A stretch of 40,605 nucleotides of DNA from Bacteroidota bacterium (lineage in GTDB: Bacteria > Bacteroidota > Bacteroidia > Bacteroidales > F082): contig JACNJS010000011.1 in assembly GCA_014382445.1 (NCBI GenBank), positions 1 to 40,605 on the forward strand. The letters run 5' to 3'. Every line of letters starts with the position of its first letter. Position 1 is the first letter of the stretch. Shown in pieces: positions 16,869 through 26,760 of the stretch. The translations under genes were made by a program, and so were the position numbers. The notes below the pieces were generated by a model that was not told where the DNA came from, ran no database searches, and worked only from the letters and a program-made list of their open reading frames with translations.

Positions 16869-19196
16869 TTAACTGCTTATTACAGTGTTAATAGATTTTA
16901 TTAGTGAACTTTTAATAATTGGTTTGGTAATATACTCATCAAAACCTTCCCCCATCATAGTTTGCCTGTTTCCGGATATTGCATAAGCTGTTTGAGCGAT
17001 AAAAGGTATGTTATTGTAAACAGGCCATTTGGTTCGTATTTCCTTCATTAAACTTATACCATCCCATGGGGCTGGAAGGTTTATATCCATTAATACAAGC
17101 TGATAGTTATTGCTGTTTAATTGTTTTTCTACTAATGCAAAAGCAGTTTTACCGTCTTTGGCTATATCAAGGTGGTGTGCTTTTTTCAGCATCTTTCTAA
17201 ACAGTATCTGGTTCATCGTATCATCTTCAACTACCAAAACAGATAATGGTTCCCAGGGCATTGTTTCCTTAATAGAAACTTCACCTACTTCAGGTATCTT
17301 GTCAGAAATAGCAATTTCTGGATCGCTTTTGTATGCAGGAAAGCTAAGAATTATCGTGGTTCCACTTCCCTTTTCCGATTCAATGTTAATGTTACCACCA
17401 ACTTTTAAAGTCATCTTTTTTGCCAGCGGTAATCCCAATCCTGCACCCTGGTATGATGTAGAATAACCAAGGCTCTCTTGTCTGAATGGTTCAAAAACCT
17501 GATCAATGTATACTTTATCAATGCCAATACCGGTATCTTTCACAAATATGTTTATCATATTTTTTTTATCATCATAATCGTGACTGATTTTTATGAACCC
17601 TTTTTCAGTAAACTTAACCGAGTTGCTTAATATTAATGAAAGTATCTTGGCAAATAGTTGATTGTCGGTGTGAATTTCCGGAATGTCCTGTGAATCGTAT
17701 ATGAGCTTAATCCTTTTTAAGGATGCCTCATGGAAGTATTTGTCAACAGCACTTTGAATCAGTTCTTTAGTATTCTGCCTTTTTATGTCAAGTGCCATTT
17801 TATTCGAATTTAAACGGCTTATATCTAATATATTGTTGAGAAGCGACACAAGACTCAATCCGCTTTGAGTTATGCTGGTTGAGAATTCCAGGAGTGTATT
17901 ATCTTCAAGCAGTACCAGCTCGGTTTCAAGCATAGATGAAAATCCCAGAATGCTATTTAAGGGCGTTCTTATTTCATGACTAATTTTTGAAAGAAATGTA
18001 TCTTTTAAATTATTAATATTATCTAAATTCTTAAGCGAATTGTTAAGAACAGCCCGTGTACTCTCGTTACTGCTAATTTCCTGTTCAATCTCAAGAATTT
18101 TATATTTTGTTTTTTGTTCGACTTTTTCACTTAAATTAGAAATATTTAATTTGAAGGCTTCAAGTTCAGATGTGCTTTTATTAACTGCATCGTTGTGTAT
18201 TTTTCTTTTATTTCTAATCTTAAACAATAGAAGAAATACAATTATAAACATCACAGTAATTAACAACCAGAAAACGAATTTCATTCCAAACATTTTCTTT
18301 TCCGTAGCATTTTCATTTGATATGGAAATAAGAAATTTTTCAAGGGCCGTACTTTTGTCTAAATTTAATGAGTCTTGTAACATTATAAAGTTATGTAGCT
18401 GAGCAGCAGCCTCCAATTCATTATCAATTGCCGTATAGTAGTGGTTTAATATTAAGAATGCATCAGCTTTAAGGTATGGGAATGAATCATTTTCAGCAAT
18501 TTTTATTACTAAACTTACTTGTGATAGTATACTATCCATTAAACCCAATTCAATCTCAATTTTGCTTAACAATAGGTAATTTAGCGCAGCATAATAATTA
18601 TATTTCTTAACTTTAGCCATATAAATTGCATCTTTAAAAAATTTGGCAGCTGTTTGATAGTTGCCTAAAGAACTATTTACCTGACCAATGTACGTGTAGC
18701 ATGTTACAATCCCAAGGCTATCGTTCATCCCGGAAAACTCACTAAGTGCTGAATTATAGTACATCAATGATTTACTGAATTGATCATTTCTGAAATAAAC
18801 CTGGCCGATATCAAGTAGGATTGAAGTAATATTTTGGTTATTACCAGAATTCTCAAAGAAAGCAAGTGCTTTTTTTAGATTAGTTAAAGCCTCCTCAGTA
18901 TCATTATTCTTTGATAGTACGATTCCCAGTTGATGATTGCATTGGGCAATTAAATAGTCGTTATTACTTTTTAGAGATAAATTATGTGCTTGCGCGATTG
19001 CATCGAGGCTTAAGGTTAAATCAAGTTTTTCTACTTTTTTGGATGTGCTAATAAGAAATTCTACTTTTTTCTCAATATTAATAATGCTGTCAGTATTTAA
19101 TCGAATTGTATTAGTTGGCTCATTACCAAATACATAAAATATTGCTGCTAACATTAAGAATAAAATTAAAGCCGCCCTTACCTTAAATACTTGCAT
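16869..19196 (-). CDS. TPR-sensor hybrid histidine kinase with receiver domain
   Basis: This 775-residue protein begins with a signal-like hydrophobic segment, then several tetratricopeptide-type repeats over about 40-300 (for example ALTNLKKALAFFENSGN and SLMYYNSALSEF). A transmembrane helix follows at about 305-328, then a coiled linker, a HisKA domain with His407 in SHEIRTPLNS, and an HATPase with DTGIGI and GAGLGLPLAKK. A C-terminal receiver has Asp704 in LVLMDINLP and a lysine in YITKP. The TPR part would be periplasmic, so it may sense a periplasmic protein or envelope signal. It begins 13 bp after the methyltransferase gene and therefore appears to be cotranscribed with the end of the polysaccharide operon. 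Confidence 0.93.
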   Translation of the reverse strand: MQVFKVRAALILFLMLAAIFYVFGNEPTNTIRLNTDSIINIEKKVEFLISTSKKVEKLDLTLSLDAIAQAHNLSLKSNNDYLIAQCNHQLGIVLSKNNDTEEALTNLKKALAFFENSGNNQNITSILLDIGQVYFRNDQFSKSLMYYNSALSEFSGMNDSLGIVTCYTYIGQVNSSLGNYQTAAKFFKDAIYMAKVKKYNYYAALNYLLLSKIEIELGLMDSILSQVSLVIKIAENDSFPYLKADAFLILNHYYTAIDNELEAAAQLHNFIMLQDSLNLDKSTALEKFLISISNENATEKKMFGMKFVFWLLITVMFIIVFLLLFKIRNKRKIHNDAVNKSTSELEAFKLNISNLSEKVEQKTKYKILEIEQEISSNESTRAVLNNSLKNLDNINNLKDTFLSKISHEIRTPLNSILGFSSMLETELVLLEDNTLLEFSTSITQSGLSLVSLLNNILDISRLNSNKMALDIKRQNTKELIQSAVDKYFHEASLKRIKLIYDSQDIPEIHTDNQLFAKILSLILSNSVKFTEKGFIKISHDYDDKKNMINIFVKDTGIGIDKVYIDQVFEPFRQESLGYSTSYQGAGLGLPLAKKMTLKVGGNINIESEKGSGTTIILSFPAYKSDPEIAISDKIPEVGEVSIKETMPWEPLSVLVVEDDTMNQILFRKMLKKAHHLDIAKDGKTAFALVEKQLNSNNYQLVLMDINLPAPWDGISLMKEIRTKWPVYNNIPFIAQTAYAISGNRQTMMGEGFDEYITKPIIKSSLIKSINTVISS

Positions 19197-19209
19197 AATT
19201 GAGTAGTGA

Positions 19210-20022
19210 TTATTTCTTTTTGTGTGCTATAATTAGTTTTTCATCTTTGTTTAATGCAAATCGGTTTAGTTCGTCGGTAATATCATTAAATACAGGGTAG
19301 TATGACTGTACCTTAAACCCTGCATTTTCAAGTCGTTTTACATAATCTTTCCCATATATTCTAACGTGGTCGAATTGTCCGAAATGCTTTTCTCTAAGTT
19401 TAGGACATGTTATTGAGTAATCTTCGTATGAAGTTTCCAGCAGATTTGATAAGGGCACCTGTAGAATTGCAATACCGTTGTGGGATAATACTCTGTATAT
19501 TTCCGACATAGCCTTAGTATCGTTAATAATATGTTCAAGTATATGATTGCATATAACCATATCGTATTCTCCATCGTGGGATGGCAATTCTAACAGGTCC
19601 ATTGTATCAATGTCTTTATGATAATATATACCCTCTGTATATTTTACTCCGGTTACATAAAATATGTTACTATGTTTTTTAAGGCGGTTATACAACGAAG
19701 GTTCGGGGCCTATATGTAATATTTTTACTTTATTTTTAAAAATTTCGGTTTCGTGTTTTAAATACATAAATACTAATCTATCACGATCAGTGCTTTGACA
19801 ATTTGGACAAATATTGTTATTTCTACGCCCGCCCCCAATAATATTTTTTTCCTTAATTACATCAAGGTCAAACCCTCCGGGAAGCATTTTACGAAAATTA
19901 TATTCACAAATCGGACAATTATATTTATTACCAATATAATAATATCCCCTCATTTTCAAGTAGATTTTTTTTATCGACCGTAAAAATTGATCGGGTAATA
20001 AATTAAGTATTAAATCTTTCAT
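19210..20022 (-). CDS. SAM-dependent methyltransferase with N-terminal zinc-ribbon-like Cys pairs
   Basis: This 270-residue protein has four cysteines in two CxxC pairs, CPIC (Cys36, Cys39) and CPNC (Cys72, Cys75), then a class I methyltransferase core. Motif I is ILHIGPEPS (101-109), and VICNHILEHI and ILQVPL complete the type 11 pattern. Family members in polysaccharide loci methylate sugars or related small molecules; the substrate is not predictable. The gene starts 5 bp after the secreted beta-helix gene and is followed closely by the hybrid kinase gene. Confidence 0.8.
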   Translation of the reverse strand: MKDLILNLLPDQFLRSIKKIYLKMRGYYYIGNKYNCPICEYNFRKMLPGGFDLDVIKEKNIIGGGRRNNNICPNCQSTDRDRLVFMYLKHETEIFKNKVKILHIGPEPSLYNRLKKHSNIFYVTGVKYTEGIYYHKDIDTMDLLELPSHDGEYDMVICNHILEHIINDTKAMSEIYRVLSHNGIAILQVPLSNLLETSYEDYSITCPKLREKHFGQFDHVRIYGKDYVKRLENAGFKVQSYYPVFNDITDELNRFALNKDEKLIIAHKKK

Positions 20023-20027
20023 ATTTA

Positions 20028-21680
20028 CTATTTTATTATTATTATCGGTCGGTTTACCGATTGATTATAAGCAGTGATTGTAAGTATATAGTTGCCAGGT
20101 TGCAGATATTTTAAATCTACTTTAAGATTACCAACCAACAACTTGCTACTACTAAACGTTTTTTTTAAAACCGTTTGTCCGGTTAATGAAGTAATTCTAA
20201 TAATAACATCTTCATCTATATTAGGATTAATCGGAATGTTTATATAATCTTTTGTGGGTACTGGATAAGGTATACCAAAATCATCATTATATTCGTTTAT
20301 ATCAGCGTAAGGATCGTGGCATTCGTATGCTCCCGCATCGAAATAAGTATGGAAGGGTCTGAATCTGTTTTCAATATCAAAAGTAATTCCCTCAGTTGTT
20401 AATGATTTTCCATAATTTACAGCCGGTGAATTAGGTTTCAGATCAAAATTATTATCATCGTAATTAACAAATTTAACCGTTGAATTAGCAGGCACATTGA
20501 AGTTATTACTTATATCCACTTTTTGAGGATTAACCATAACATTTATATAAGGGTAATTTTTTTCGGATGATAACAACCCGGGATCAGTAATAAGGTTATT
20601 GATTATATAGCCCATTGTTGCATTATTATTTGCATACTTCATGCCATTTGACTTTGGGCTAATAATAGTGTTATTATAAAGTTTAAAAGTTGCGCCCGGC
20701 GTAGTAACCAATTCTCCAATATAAATTCCGTGTTTATATTCAGAAGGCTGGCCAGGTTTATAAGTTCTACCTGCTCTTACTATTAAATTGTTATAAATTT
20801 TCATAAACCCTAACCCAAATATATCAATACCATCGCCCTTCCCGTCATAAATTTGATTGTTGTAGCAATCGCATTTTGCACCACCACCTATGAGGATTCC
20901 TGACATTTGGTATTGCTCCTCAGCATACGAATCGTAGCGAATGAGGTTGTTGAAGATATTACAATCATCCGGAGACGAACCTATCTGTATCCCATCCCAT
21001 CCTATATTTTCCAGGATGTTGTTATAAATTTCCACGCCTAGTATAATATGAGGGAGGACAACTATATTGTTGCATTGAGGTATAGTTTGTCCGGTATATT
21101 TTGAACTCCCTACATATAATCCTTCATCGGCGATATCGTGCAAATAGCAATCATGTATTTTCAGATCGTACATGGTGAAATTATCCCTGGTAACCAAATT
21201 ATCGCAATCTCCCTGGTAAGGTTCTGTTTTTGCATAAATGCCACCAATATCAGTGTTTGAAATTTCAACAAACCCAATTTCAATATTTGTTGACAAATTA
21301 TCAACTGACATACCGGCACCATTGCCAACACGATTAACCTGTACACCATATTGTATACCTTCCTGACCATTGCCAAGGAAAATAACATGTTTGCAGTTTG
21401 CGAATTTTACTCCGTAAAAATGATCATTATCAATTACTATTGCACCCCCTTTGTTAATAATTGTAATTGGTTGGGATTCTGTTCCCTGAACATCCCTTAT
21501 AAGGAGATACTCTTTATTTCCGGATAACATACAAACAACATCACCAGGATTAATACTAGCTCCATCAATCAGGAATTCATTTCCCGGAATTTCTATAGTA
21601 CAATTAATTTGTGATATTCCGGTAAATGGGAAAAGTACCGTTATTATTAAAGCAAATAAAATATTTACGAATTTTTTCAT
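20028..21680 (-). CDS. Secreted right-handed beta-helix protein with T9SS sorting domain
   Basis: From the ATG at 21678-21680 the product is 550 residues and begins MKKFVNILFALIITVLF, a signal peptide cut near TGISQ. The frame stays open upstream for 49 codons, but that part overlaps the preceding glycosyltransferase gene and lacks a signal, so the internal start is preferred; its ATG overlaps the TGA of that gene as ATGA. The middle holds many short repeats rich in N and G (NNILENIGWDGIQIG, NNQIYDGKGDGIDIFG, NNLIVRAGRTY), the mark of a parallel beta-helix such as polysaccharide lyases or epimerases. The end is a type A sorting domain (PYPVPTKDYINIPI, KYLQPGNYILTI). It may bind or modify the polysaccharide outside the cell; catalytic residues cannot be assigned. 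Confidence 0.85.
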   Translation of the reverse strand: MKKFVNILFALIITVLFPFTGISQINCTIEIPGNEFLIDGASINPGDVVCMLSGNKEYLLIRDVQGTESQPITIINKGGAIVIDNDHFYGVKFANCKHVIFLGNGQEGIQYGVQVNRVGNGAGMSVDNLSTNIEIGFVEISNTDIGGIYAKTEPYQGDCDNLVTRDNFTMYDLKIHDCYLHDIADEGLYVGSSKYTGQTIPQCNNIVVLPHIILGVEIYNNILENIGWDGIQIGSSPDDCNIFNNLIRYDSYAEEQYQMSGILIGGGAKCDCYNNQIYDGKGDGIDIFGLGFMKIYNNLIVRAGRTYKPGQPSEYKHGIYIGELVTTPGATFKLYNNTIISPKSNGMKYANNNATMGYIINNLITDPGLLSSEKNYPYINVMVNPQKVDISNNFNVPANSTVKFVNYDDNNFDLKPNSPAVNYGKSLTTEGITFDIENRFRPFHTYFDAGAYECHDPYADINEYNDDFGIPYPVPTKDYINIPINPNIDEDVIIRITSLTGQTVLKKTFSSSKLLVGNLKVDLKYLQPGNYILTITAYNQSVNRPIIIIK

Positions 21681-22870
21681 GACCCACGTTTTGCGCGCTC
21701 CCAGTTTACACTTTGCTGTCCTACAAGATATCTTCCAAAACCAAGAAATACAGCATAATTCATAATAAAGAAATAGTACGGAATGAATAAAAGCTTGATC
21801 TTGATTTTTCGGTTTTCGAAATACCATCCCAGTAATGACGCAGCGTAAAAAAATACCTGAGTATAAAATAATATAATATATATATTTGAGAGATTATCAA
21901 ATCCATAATTGATAGCTAAAATAAAATTGATGATAAAAATGATTGGGAGTGCTAAAGGTGCTAATGTCCAGCGTAGTACTCTGTGCGAAATATACTGGAA
22001 GCTTAAAGTCCCGTACTTAAAGGGATTTAAAAGCGGGCTTAGACGAACAATGGATTGAATACCACCTGCCGCAATACGAATTTTACGTTTCAACTCCTCT
22101 TGTACGTTTGCCGATGCACTTTCAATAGCATAGGCTTCCGGATCGTATTGTATCGTATAGCCTTTCATGGCAATACGTATTGAGATTATGAAATCGTCGA
22201 GAAGGGTATCTTTTTCAACTTCTTGAAACAGCTCAGTACGAACCGCAAATAACTCACCGGCAGCACCAACTACTGAATATAATTCCGCATCCCATTTCTT
22301 TAATGTGGATTCGTATTTCCAATAAATGCCTTCACTGCCAACTGCACTGTCAGTATCTTTGCTTAAAATACGTTTTTCACCAGAAACGCAACCTACTTTT
22401 GGGTCTTTAAAAAGATTAACAATCCTGTTAATGGATTCTTTTCCAAGCATTGTATTGCCATCAGAAAAAATAACAATGGGCGTTTTTACAAACTGCATGC
22501 CTCTGTTCATGGCGCCAATTTTACCACCTCTTGCTTGTTCATGATAAACTTCAACGCCTTTATCAGCGAATAGCCTCAAAGCATCCGGTGTTCCATCATC
22601 CGATCCATCTGTAACCCAAACCTGTCGTACTTTTTCTTTGGGATAATCTAATCCAAATGAATTCTTAACTTTCTTATCAACATAATCTTTTTCGTTGTAA
22701 GCAGCTACAAACAACGTAACTTCGGGTTCAAAATCATACTGAATATTCGATGATTTTCTACTAAAAATCCTTTTAATCCTTACTAAGAGAAACAATAAAA
22801 TACCGTATCCCAGATAAGTGTAAAAAACAATTCCTATCAATACCCAAAATATGATCTCCAAATAATTCAT
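21677..22870 (-). CDS. Membrane glycosyltransferase, family 2
   Basis: This 397-residue protein has an N-terminal transmembrane helix (about 5-32), a GT2 catalytic domain with VTDGSDDGT (87-95) and FSDGNTML (135-142), a DDFIISIR acceptor region, and several transmembrane helices near the C-terminus (about 305-390). This arrangement resembles chitin/hyaluronan-synthase-like or other membrane GT2 enzymes that build glycans at the inner membrane. A clear QxxRW motif is not seen. It is translationally coupled to the secreted beta-helix gene through an ATGA overlap. Sugar donor and linkage are not predictable. Confidence 0.88.
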   Translation of the reverse strand: MNYLEIIFWVLIGIVFYTYLGYGILLFLLVRIKRIFSRKSSNIQYDFEPEVTLFVAAYNEKDYVDKKVKNSFGLDYPKEKVRQVWVTDGSDDGTPDALRLFADKGVEVYHEQARGGKIGAMNRGMQFVKTPIVIFSDGNTMLGKESINRIVNLFKDPKVGCVSGEKRILSKDTDSAVGSEGIYWKYESTLKKWDAELYSVVGAAGELFAVRTELFQEVEKDTLLDDFIISIRIAMKGYTIQYDPEAYAIESASANVQEELKRKIRIAAGGIQSIVRLSPLLNPFKYGTLSFQYISHRVLRWTLAPLALPIIFIINFILAINYGFDNLSNIYIILFYTQVFFYAASLLGWYFENRKIKIKLLFIPYYFFIMNYAVFLGFGRYLVGQQSVNWERAKRGS

Positions 22871-22877
22871 GATAAAA

Positions 22878-23669
22878 TTATTTATTCTTTTTTGCAGCCA
22901 TGTTTAACTCGTCAACTTCCAGAAATTCAAAATCTGCAATACTGCTAAACAACTCCTTAAGTTTTTCATTACCACTATGAACCGACTCAATAACTATTAA
23001 TAAGTTAGGGTGGTTTTTGATAAAATTAACTGCACCTAGTATAACATCAGGCTCCATCCCTTCAACATCAATTTTCATAAATACTTTATCGTCGGGTTTA
23101 ATATTCAATTCGTGGATTATATCATCGAAGCGAACAATTTCAACGTTAACAAATTCAGGATTAGATATTTCTTCTAAGAAGTCGGAATTTTCAGTAAGAT
23201 GTGATGCGCCAGTATTAACAGGGTCGAATGTAAAGCCTACATTTCTTTTCTTTTCACCTAATCCGAATGGATAAGCTACTACCTTATCTTCAATTTTGTT
23301 TAGTTTAAGATTGGTAATCAGTGCATCGAAATTTGATATCACAGGTTCAAAAGCAAAACCGGTTAACCCTTTATTTGCAAGCAATATTGAGTAAGTTCCA
23401 ATATTTGCACCTACATCCAAAAATACGTTGTAATCATGTATATGTTTATAAACGAATTTCTTAACCCCCCATTCGTAAGCATAGTTACCAAACTGAAAAT
23501 CTAAAGTGCCTTTACGAACAAGGAACTTACCCAGGCTGCTCTTATAATATCGCGTTTTTCTAGTTGTTTTACCAAGTAGCACATACCTAACGGAAGAAAG
23601 TACATATCTATATTCACCATGCTTTAAAAAATCTTTAGTGTATTTTAAAAACGTTCTAATTTTACCCAT
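22878..23669 (-). CDS. FkbM family methyltransferase
   Basis: This 263-residue protein has the SAM-binding motif FLDVGANIGTYSILLANKG (83-101) and the FkbM-type segment MKIDVEGMEPDVILGA. Members methylate hydroxyl groups on sugars or other small molecules. In this locus a sugar O-methylation of the polysaccharide is a reasonable inference. It lies between the acyltransferase gene (35-bp gap) and the membrane GT2 gene (7-bp gap). Confidence 0.88.
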   Translation of the reverse strand: MGKIRTFLKYTKDFLKHGEYRYVLSSVRYVLLGKTTRKTRYYKSSLGKFLVRKGTLDFQFGNYAYEWGVKKFVYKHIHDYNVFLDVGANIGTYSILLANKGLTGFAFEPVISNFDALITNLKLNKIEDKVVAYPFGLGEKKRNVGFTFDPVNTGASHLTENSDFLEEISNPEFVNVEIVRFDDIIHELNIKPDDKVFMKIDVEGMEPDVILGAVNFIKNHPNLLIVIESVHSGNEKLKELFSSIADFEFLEVDELNMAAKKNK

Positions 23670-23704
23670 TATAAATAATTTTATTGTTGAAAATGAAACT
23701 TATT

Positions 23705-24337
23705 TTATTTACTCTTGTCGCTATTTACCTTATCCCAGTTTTTTGTTTCGCTGTTGTATTGTTTTAAAATGCGCCCTGGATTACCTCCTACTATTGAATA
23801 AGGTGGTACATCTTTAACAACAACACATCCTGCAGCAACCACCGAGTGCTTACCAATTGTTACTCCAGCTGTAATTACAGCATTAGCGCCTATCCAAACT
23901 TCGTCTTCAATTGTTATTTGACTGGTGGTAACAGGTTGTTTAGTAATAGGCATGTTTATATCAAGGTAACCGTGATTAAGTCCCGATGCTACAATATTTT
24001 GCGCAAACATGATATCATTACCAACGGTAACCGGTCCAATCAGTGTATTACTCATACCAATCCTAACACGGTTGCCGATTATTATATCGCCCACTCCATT
24101 ATTAATAGTAGAGAAATCTTCTATTGTGGAATCGCGTCCTAACACAAATTTGTTGTAGGGCATAACATCAAGCCTTACTCTTCTTCTAATAAGCGAGCCT
24201 TTTCCTCTTTTGTGTATAAATGGGTTTATAAACAATTTTATCCACAATCGTGGTCGCGCCTGGTTTTTAGGAGATAATAGCCAAAGGGCTAATTTTTTTA
24301 TTTTCGGGTTTGATTTTATTTTTTCTTTTAGTCCCAT
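23705..24337 (-). CDS. Left-handed beta-helix acyltransferase (hexapeptide repeat)
   Basis: This 210-residue protein is built of hexapeptide repeats (IIIGNRVRIGMSNTLIGP, VTVGNDIMFAQNIV, VWIGANAVITAGVTIG, HSVVAAGCVVVKDVP) with the typical C-terminal PPYSIVGGNPGRIL. A histidine in SGLNHGYLD could be the catalytic base of the xenobiotic/sugar O-acetyltransferase type. It probably acetylates a sugar in the polysaccharide. It follows the preceding glycosyltransferase gene by 3 bp. Confidence 0.88.
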   Translation of the reverse strand: MGLKEKIKSNPKIKKLALWLLSPKNQARPRLWIKLFINPFIHKRGKGSLIRRRVRLDVMPYNKFVLGRDSTIEDFSTINNGVGDIIIGNRVRIGMSNTLIGPVTVGNDIMFAQNIVASGLNHGYLDINMPITKQPVTTSQITIEDEVWIGANAVITAGVTIGKHSVVAAGCVVVKDVPPYSIVGGNPGRILKQYNSETKNWDKVNSDKSK

Positions 24338-24340
24338 AAC

Positions 24341-25537
24341 TTATTCCTCTATAGTATTGCTTATGGCCTGGTAAATGGCATTAACATTATTTTCCCATGT
24401 ATGAGTACGAGCAAAAGTTATTCTCGATTTTGCTAATTCCTCAGAATCCTCCTCAAGAGCCTTAGTAATTAGCTCAACATATTCTTCCTTATTTTTGGCA
24501 AGATAGGTATAATCCGCAAATACCTCCATAGTTTTGGTAAGAGTAGCAACAACAGGTTTTCCCATTGCCAGGTATTCGTCAATCTTTCGCGGGTAATTTC
24601 CAATAGTTAGCTCATTTAATGCCTGTGGATTTAGTGCAACATTAAAAGCATTTAAATATTTTGGTAGTTCAATTTCCTTTTTTGAACCCAAAAAATGGAC
24701 ATTTTTAATATTGTGGAGATTACTGTTTGCAAAAGCTTCATCCTCGGGTCCAACAAGTACAACATTCCATTTTGGATTACTTAAAGCAATGTGCTCTATC
24801 ACAGCAATATCGAGTCTGGAACTTTTCAGAGCTCCTATATAACCAATAACAGGTGATGGTATAGTTTTAATATCTTCAGGTACTATGGTTATTAAATCTC
24901 TGTTAAATAATGTAACATCACACCCCTGGCCTACATAAACAGAATTCGGATTATTTACTTTTGCAATATCATTTAAATACATTGAGTTTGAAACCACTAA
25001 GTCGGACTTTTTTATAAGTCTGTCTTCAAAATACGCTCCATGTTTTTTAAAGAATGGTACTTCTCTCAAATTATCACGTGTGTAATAGATCATGAGAGAT
25101 GGCTTAAGTGATTCTTTAAAATAAAAAGCACGATAGAAGTCGCCATCGTTAAACATAATATAATTACTAAAGCCAAGCTTGTTTATAGCTTTCAGAATTT
25201 GCTTAGAATATCTCTTGTTGTTTATTTTGTTTAAATAAGAGAATATTGGCCTGAAATTGATACTACTTATTGATTCAAGTTTAGTTTGTGGATTCAGGTA
25301 CCACATATTATCGTTAACCTTAACCAAATCAGGTTGCTTTCCGGCTAAAACTTCTTTCCTTATTTTTATTAACGAGTTTGCCGAGTGTCGTAATAAAGTT
25401 AATCTGGATACTGGATAATTAACATATAGAACCCGATTGTTTTTTGCAAATATTTTAGCAATGTTAACGCAGTTGCTGCCTATAGGTGAGTCGAGGCTTT
25501 GCAAACCATAAACTATTATGTCTCTTCCTTTAATCAT
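24341..25537 (-). CDS. Glycosyltransferase (GT4-like, paralogue of the broken neighbour)
   Basis: This 398-residue protein begins MIKGRDIIVYGLQSLDSPIG and has a GT-B-like C-terminal half with PSPVIGYIGALKSSRLDIAV, WNVVLVGPED, and YPRKIDEYLAMGKPVVAT (about 315-335), which is a nucleotide-sugar binding site of the GT4/GT1 kind. It aligns along its whole length with the frameshifted gene just upstream (IIVYGL, NNRVLYVN, FSNYIMFND, VGQGCD, LVGPED, IDEYLA), so the two arose by tandem duplication. This copy is intact. Donor and acceptor are unknown. Confidence 0.85.
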   Translation of the reverse strand: MIKGRDIIVYGLQSLDSPIGSNCVNIAKIFAKNNRVLYVNYPVSRLTLLRHSANSLIKIRKEVLAGKQPDLVKVNDNMWYLNPQTKLESISSINFRPIFSYLNKINNKRYSKQILKAINKLGFSNYIMFNDGDFYRAFYFKESLKPSLMIYYTRDNLREVPFFKKHGAYFEDRLIKKSDLVVSNSMYLNDIAKVNNPNSVYVGQGCDVTLFNRDLITIVPEDIKTIPSPVIGYIGALKSSRLDIAVIEHIALSNPKWNVVLVGPEDEAFANSNLHNIKNVHFLGSKKEIELPKYLNAFNVALNPQALNELTIGNYPRKIDEYLAMGKPVVATLTKTMEVFADYTYLAKNKEEYVELITKALEEDSEELAKSRITFARTHTWENNVNAIYQAISNTIEE

Positions 25538-25553
25538 ATCAGTAATTTGTGGT

Positions 25554-26752
25554 TTAATTATTTTCTGTTTCTTCGATGTAACGATATATTTTATTTACAA
25601 AATTTTCCCAGGAATGCTCTCCAGCATATTTTATCCGTTTGTTTTGCAGCTCGGGGGAGTCTTCTTCAAGTGCTTTTTCAATTTCTACAACATATTCTTC
25701 TTTTGTAGTTGGCAGGTAAGTATGGTCTTTAAAATATGCCATGAAGGTTGTTTTTGTTGCAACAGTGGGCTTGCCCAATGCAAGGTATTCATCAATTTTT
25801 AGGGGATAATTGATATCAGTAACTTGGTTAACTGCCTGAGGATTTAAGGTAACATCCATACCTTTAATGTAACCTGCTAATTCATTAGGATCTTTTTTCC
25901 CAAGAAAATATACATTACTTAGATTATGGAGTTTGCTATTTTTAAAATCTTCATCTTCGGGACCAACCAATACAATACTCCATTGTGGGCGTTGCTCAGC
26001 AATGTAAACCAGCACATCAATATCAAGCCTTATAGTTGTTAGAAATCCTACATAACCGATAATTGGTTTGCTGATATCTTTGATATCATCGGGAATTGCA
26101 AGTTTGCCATCTTCATCATTGTACATCTTCAGATCGCAACCCTGGCCGATCATATAAGATCGAGGGTTAGTTTGCCGTTCATAATCAGCAAAATAGTCGG
26201 AATTAGCTACTGCAAAATCAGCTTTTTAATAATAAGTGGTTGTAACCTAGTTCCATGGCGTTTATGATAATCCACATGAATAACTGCATCGCGCAGCAAG
26301 TACACAAAAACAGCAGGATTGAGAAGCTCTTTAAAATAGTAACCCGTAATCATCGAGTTATCATTAAAAAGTATATAATTACTGAAATTTAGTTTCTTAA
26401 CGGCTTTAAGAACTTCCCTGGCATATCTCTTATCATTAATTTTATTGAAGAAGTTAAATAAACGAGGTGATCTAATCCAGTTAATTGATTCAACAACAGT
26501 TTTTGGATAGAGAATCCAGAGGTTTTCACTCTCCTGTACCAGGTCTTCTTCTTTACCACTATTTATTCTAATCCTTTTTTGGATTATTGGGTCGTTTTTC
26601 TGGAAAAATGTTGAGCTACGTTGCAATGGGGGATTAACAAATAATACTCTGTTATTTTTAGCCATTTCAATAGCAGTGTAATTGCATGTTGTTGCGATGT
26701 TAAAATCCCAGGGTGCCAATCCGTAAACTATTATGTCTCTGTTTTTTACCAT
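25554..26752 (-). pseudogene. Glycosyltransferase (GT4-like) interrupted by a single-base frameshift
   Basis: Two frames make up one gene. The 5' part (26752 to about 26223) encodes 181 residues starting MVKNRDIIVYGLAPWDFNIA and ends abnormally IIKKLILQ at a TAG. The 3' part continues in another frame as ADFAVANSDYFADYERQTNPR and then YMIGQGCD, finishing at 25554. Alignment with the intact neighbour (LIKKSDLVVSNSMY) shows the break falls at a run of five A residues (plus-strand T-run 26223-26227) where six would keep the frame. The total of 1199 bp is one base short of 400 codons, matching the neighbour's 398-residue length. It may be inactive, a sequencing error, or restored by slippage. It is flanked by genes with normal short gaps (8 and 16 bp). 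Confidence 0.85.
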
Positions 26753-26760
26753 TTATTTCA

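Noticed and set aside
17110-18402. Plus-strand frames of about 120 codons opposite the hybrid kinase gene
   Set aside because: They are antisense to the kinase and receiver domains and show only biased, low-information composition.
21681-21827. A 49-codon N-terminal extension of the secreted beta-helix protein
   Set aside because: It lies wholly inside the upstream glycosyltransferase gene, is rich in Cys and Trp unlike a real N-terminus, and would hide the clear signal peptide that begins at the ATG at 21678-21680.
25499-25802. Plus-strand frames opposite the glycosyltransferase genes
   Set aside because: They are hydrophobic shadows of the coding strand (F, L and C rich), with the real minus-strand genes showing clear family motifs.
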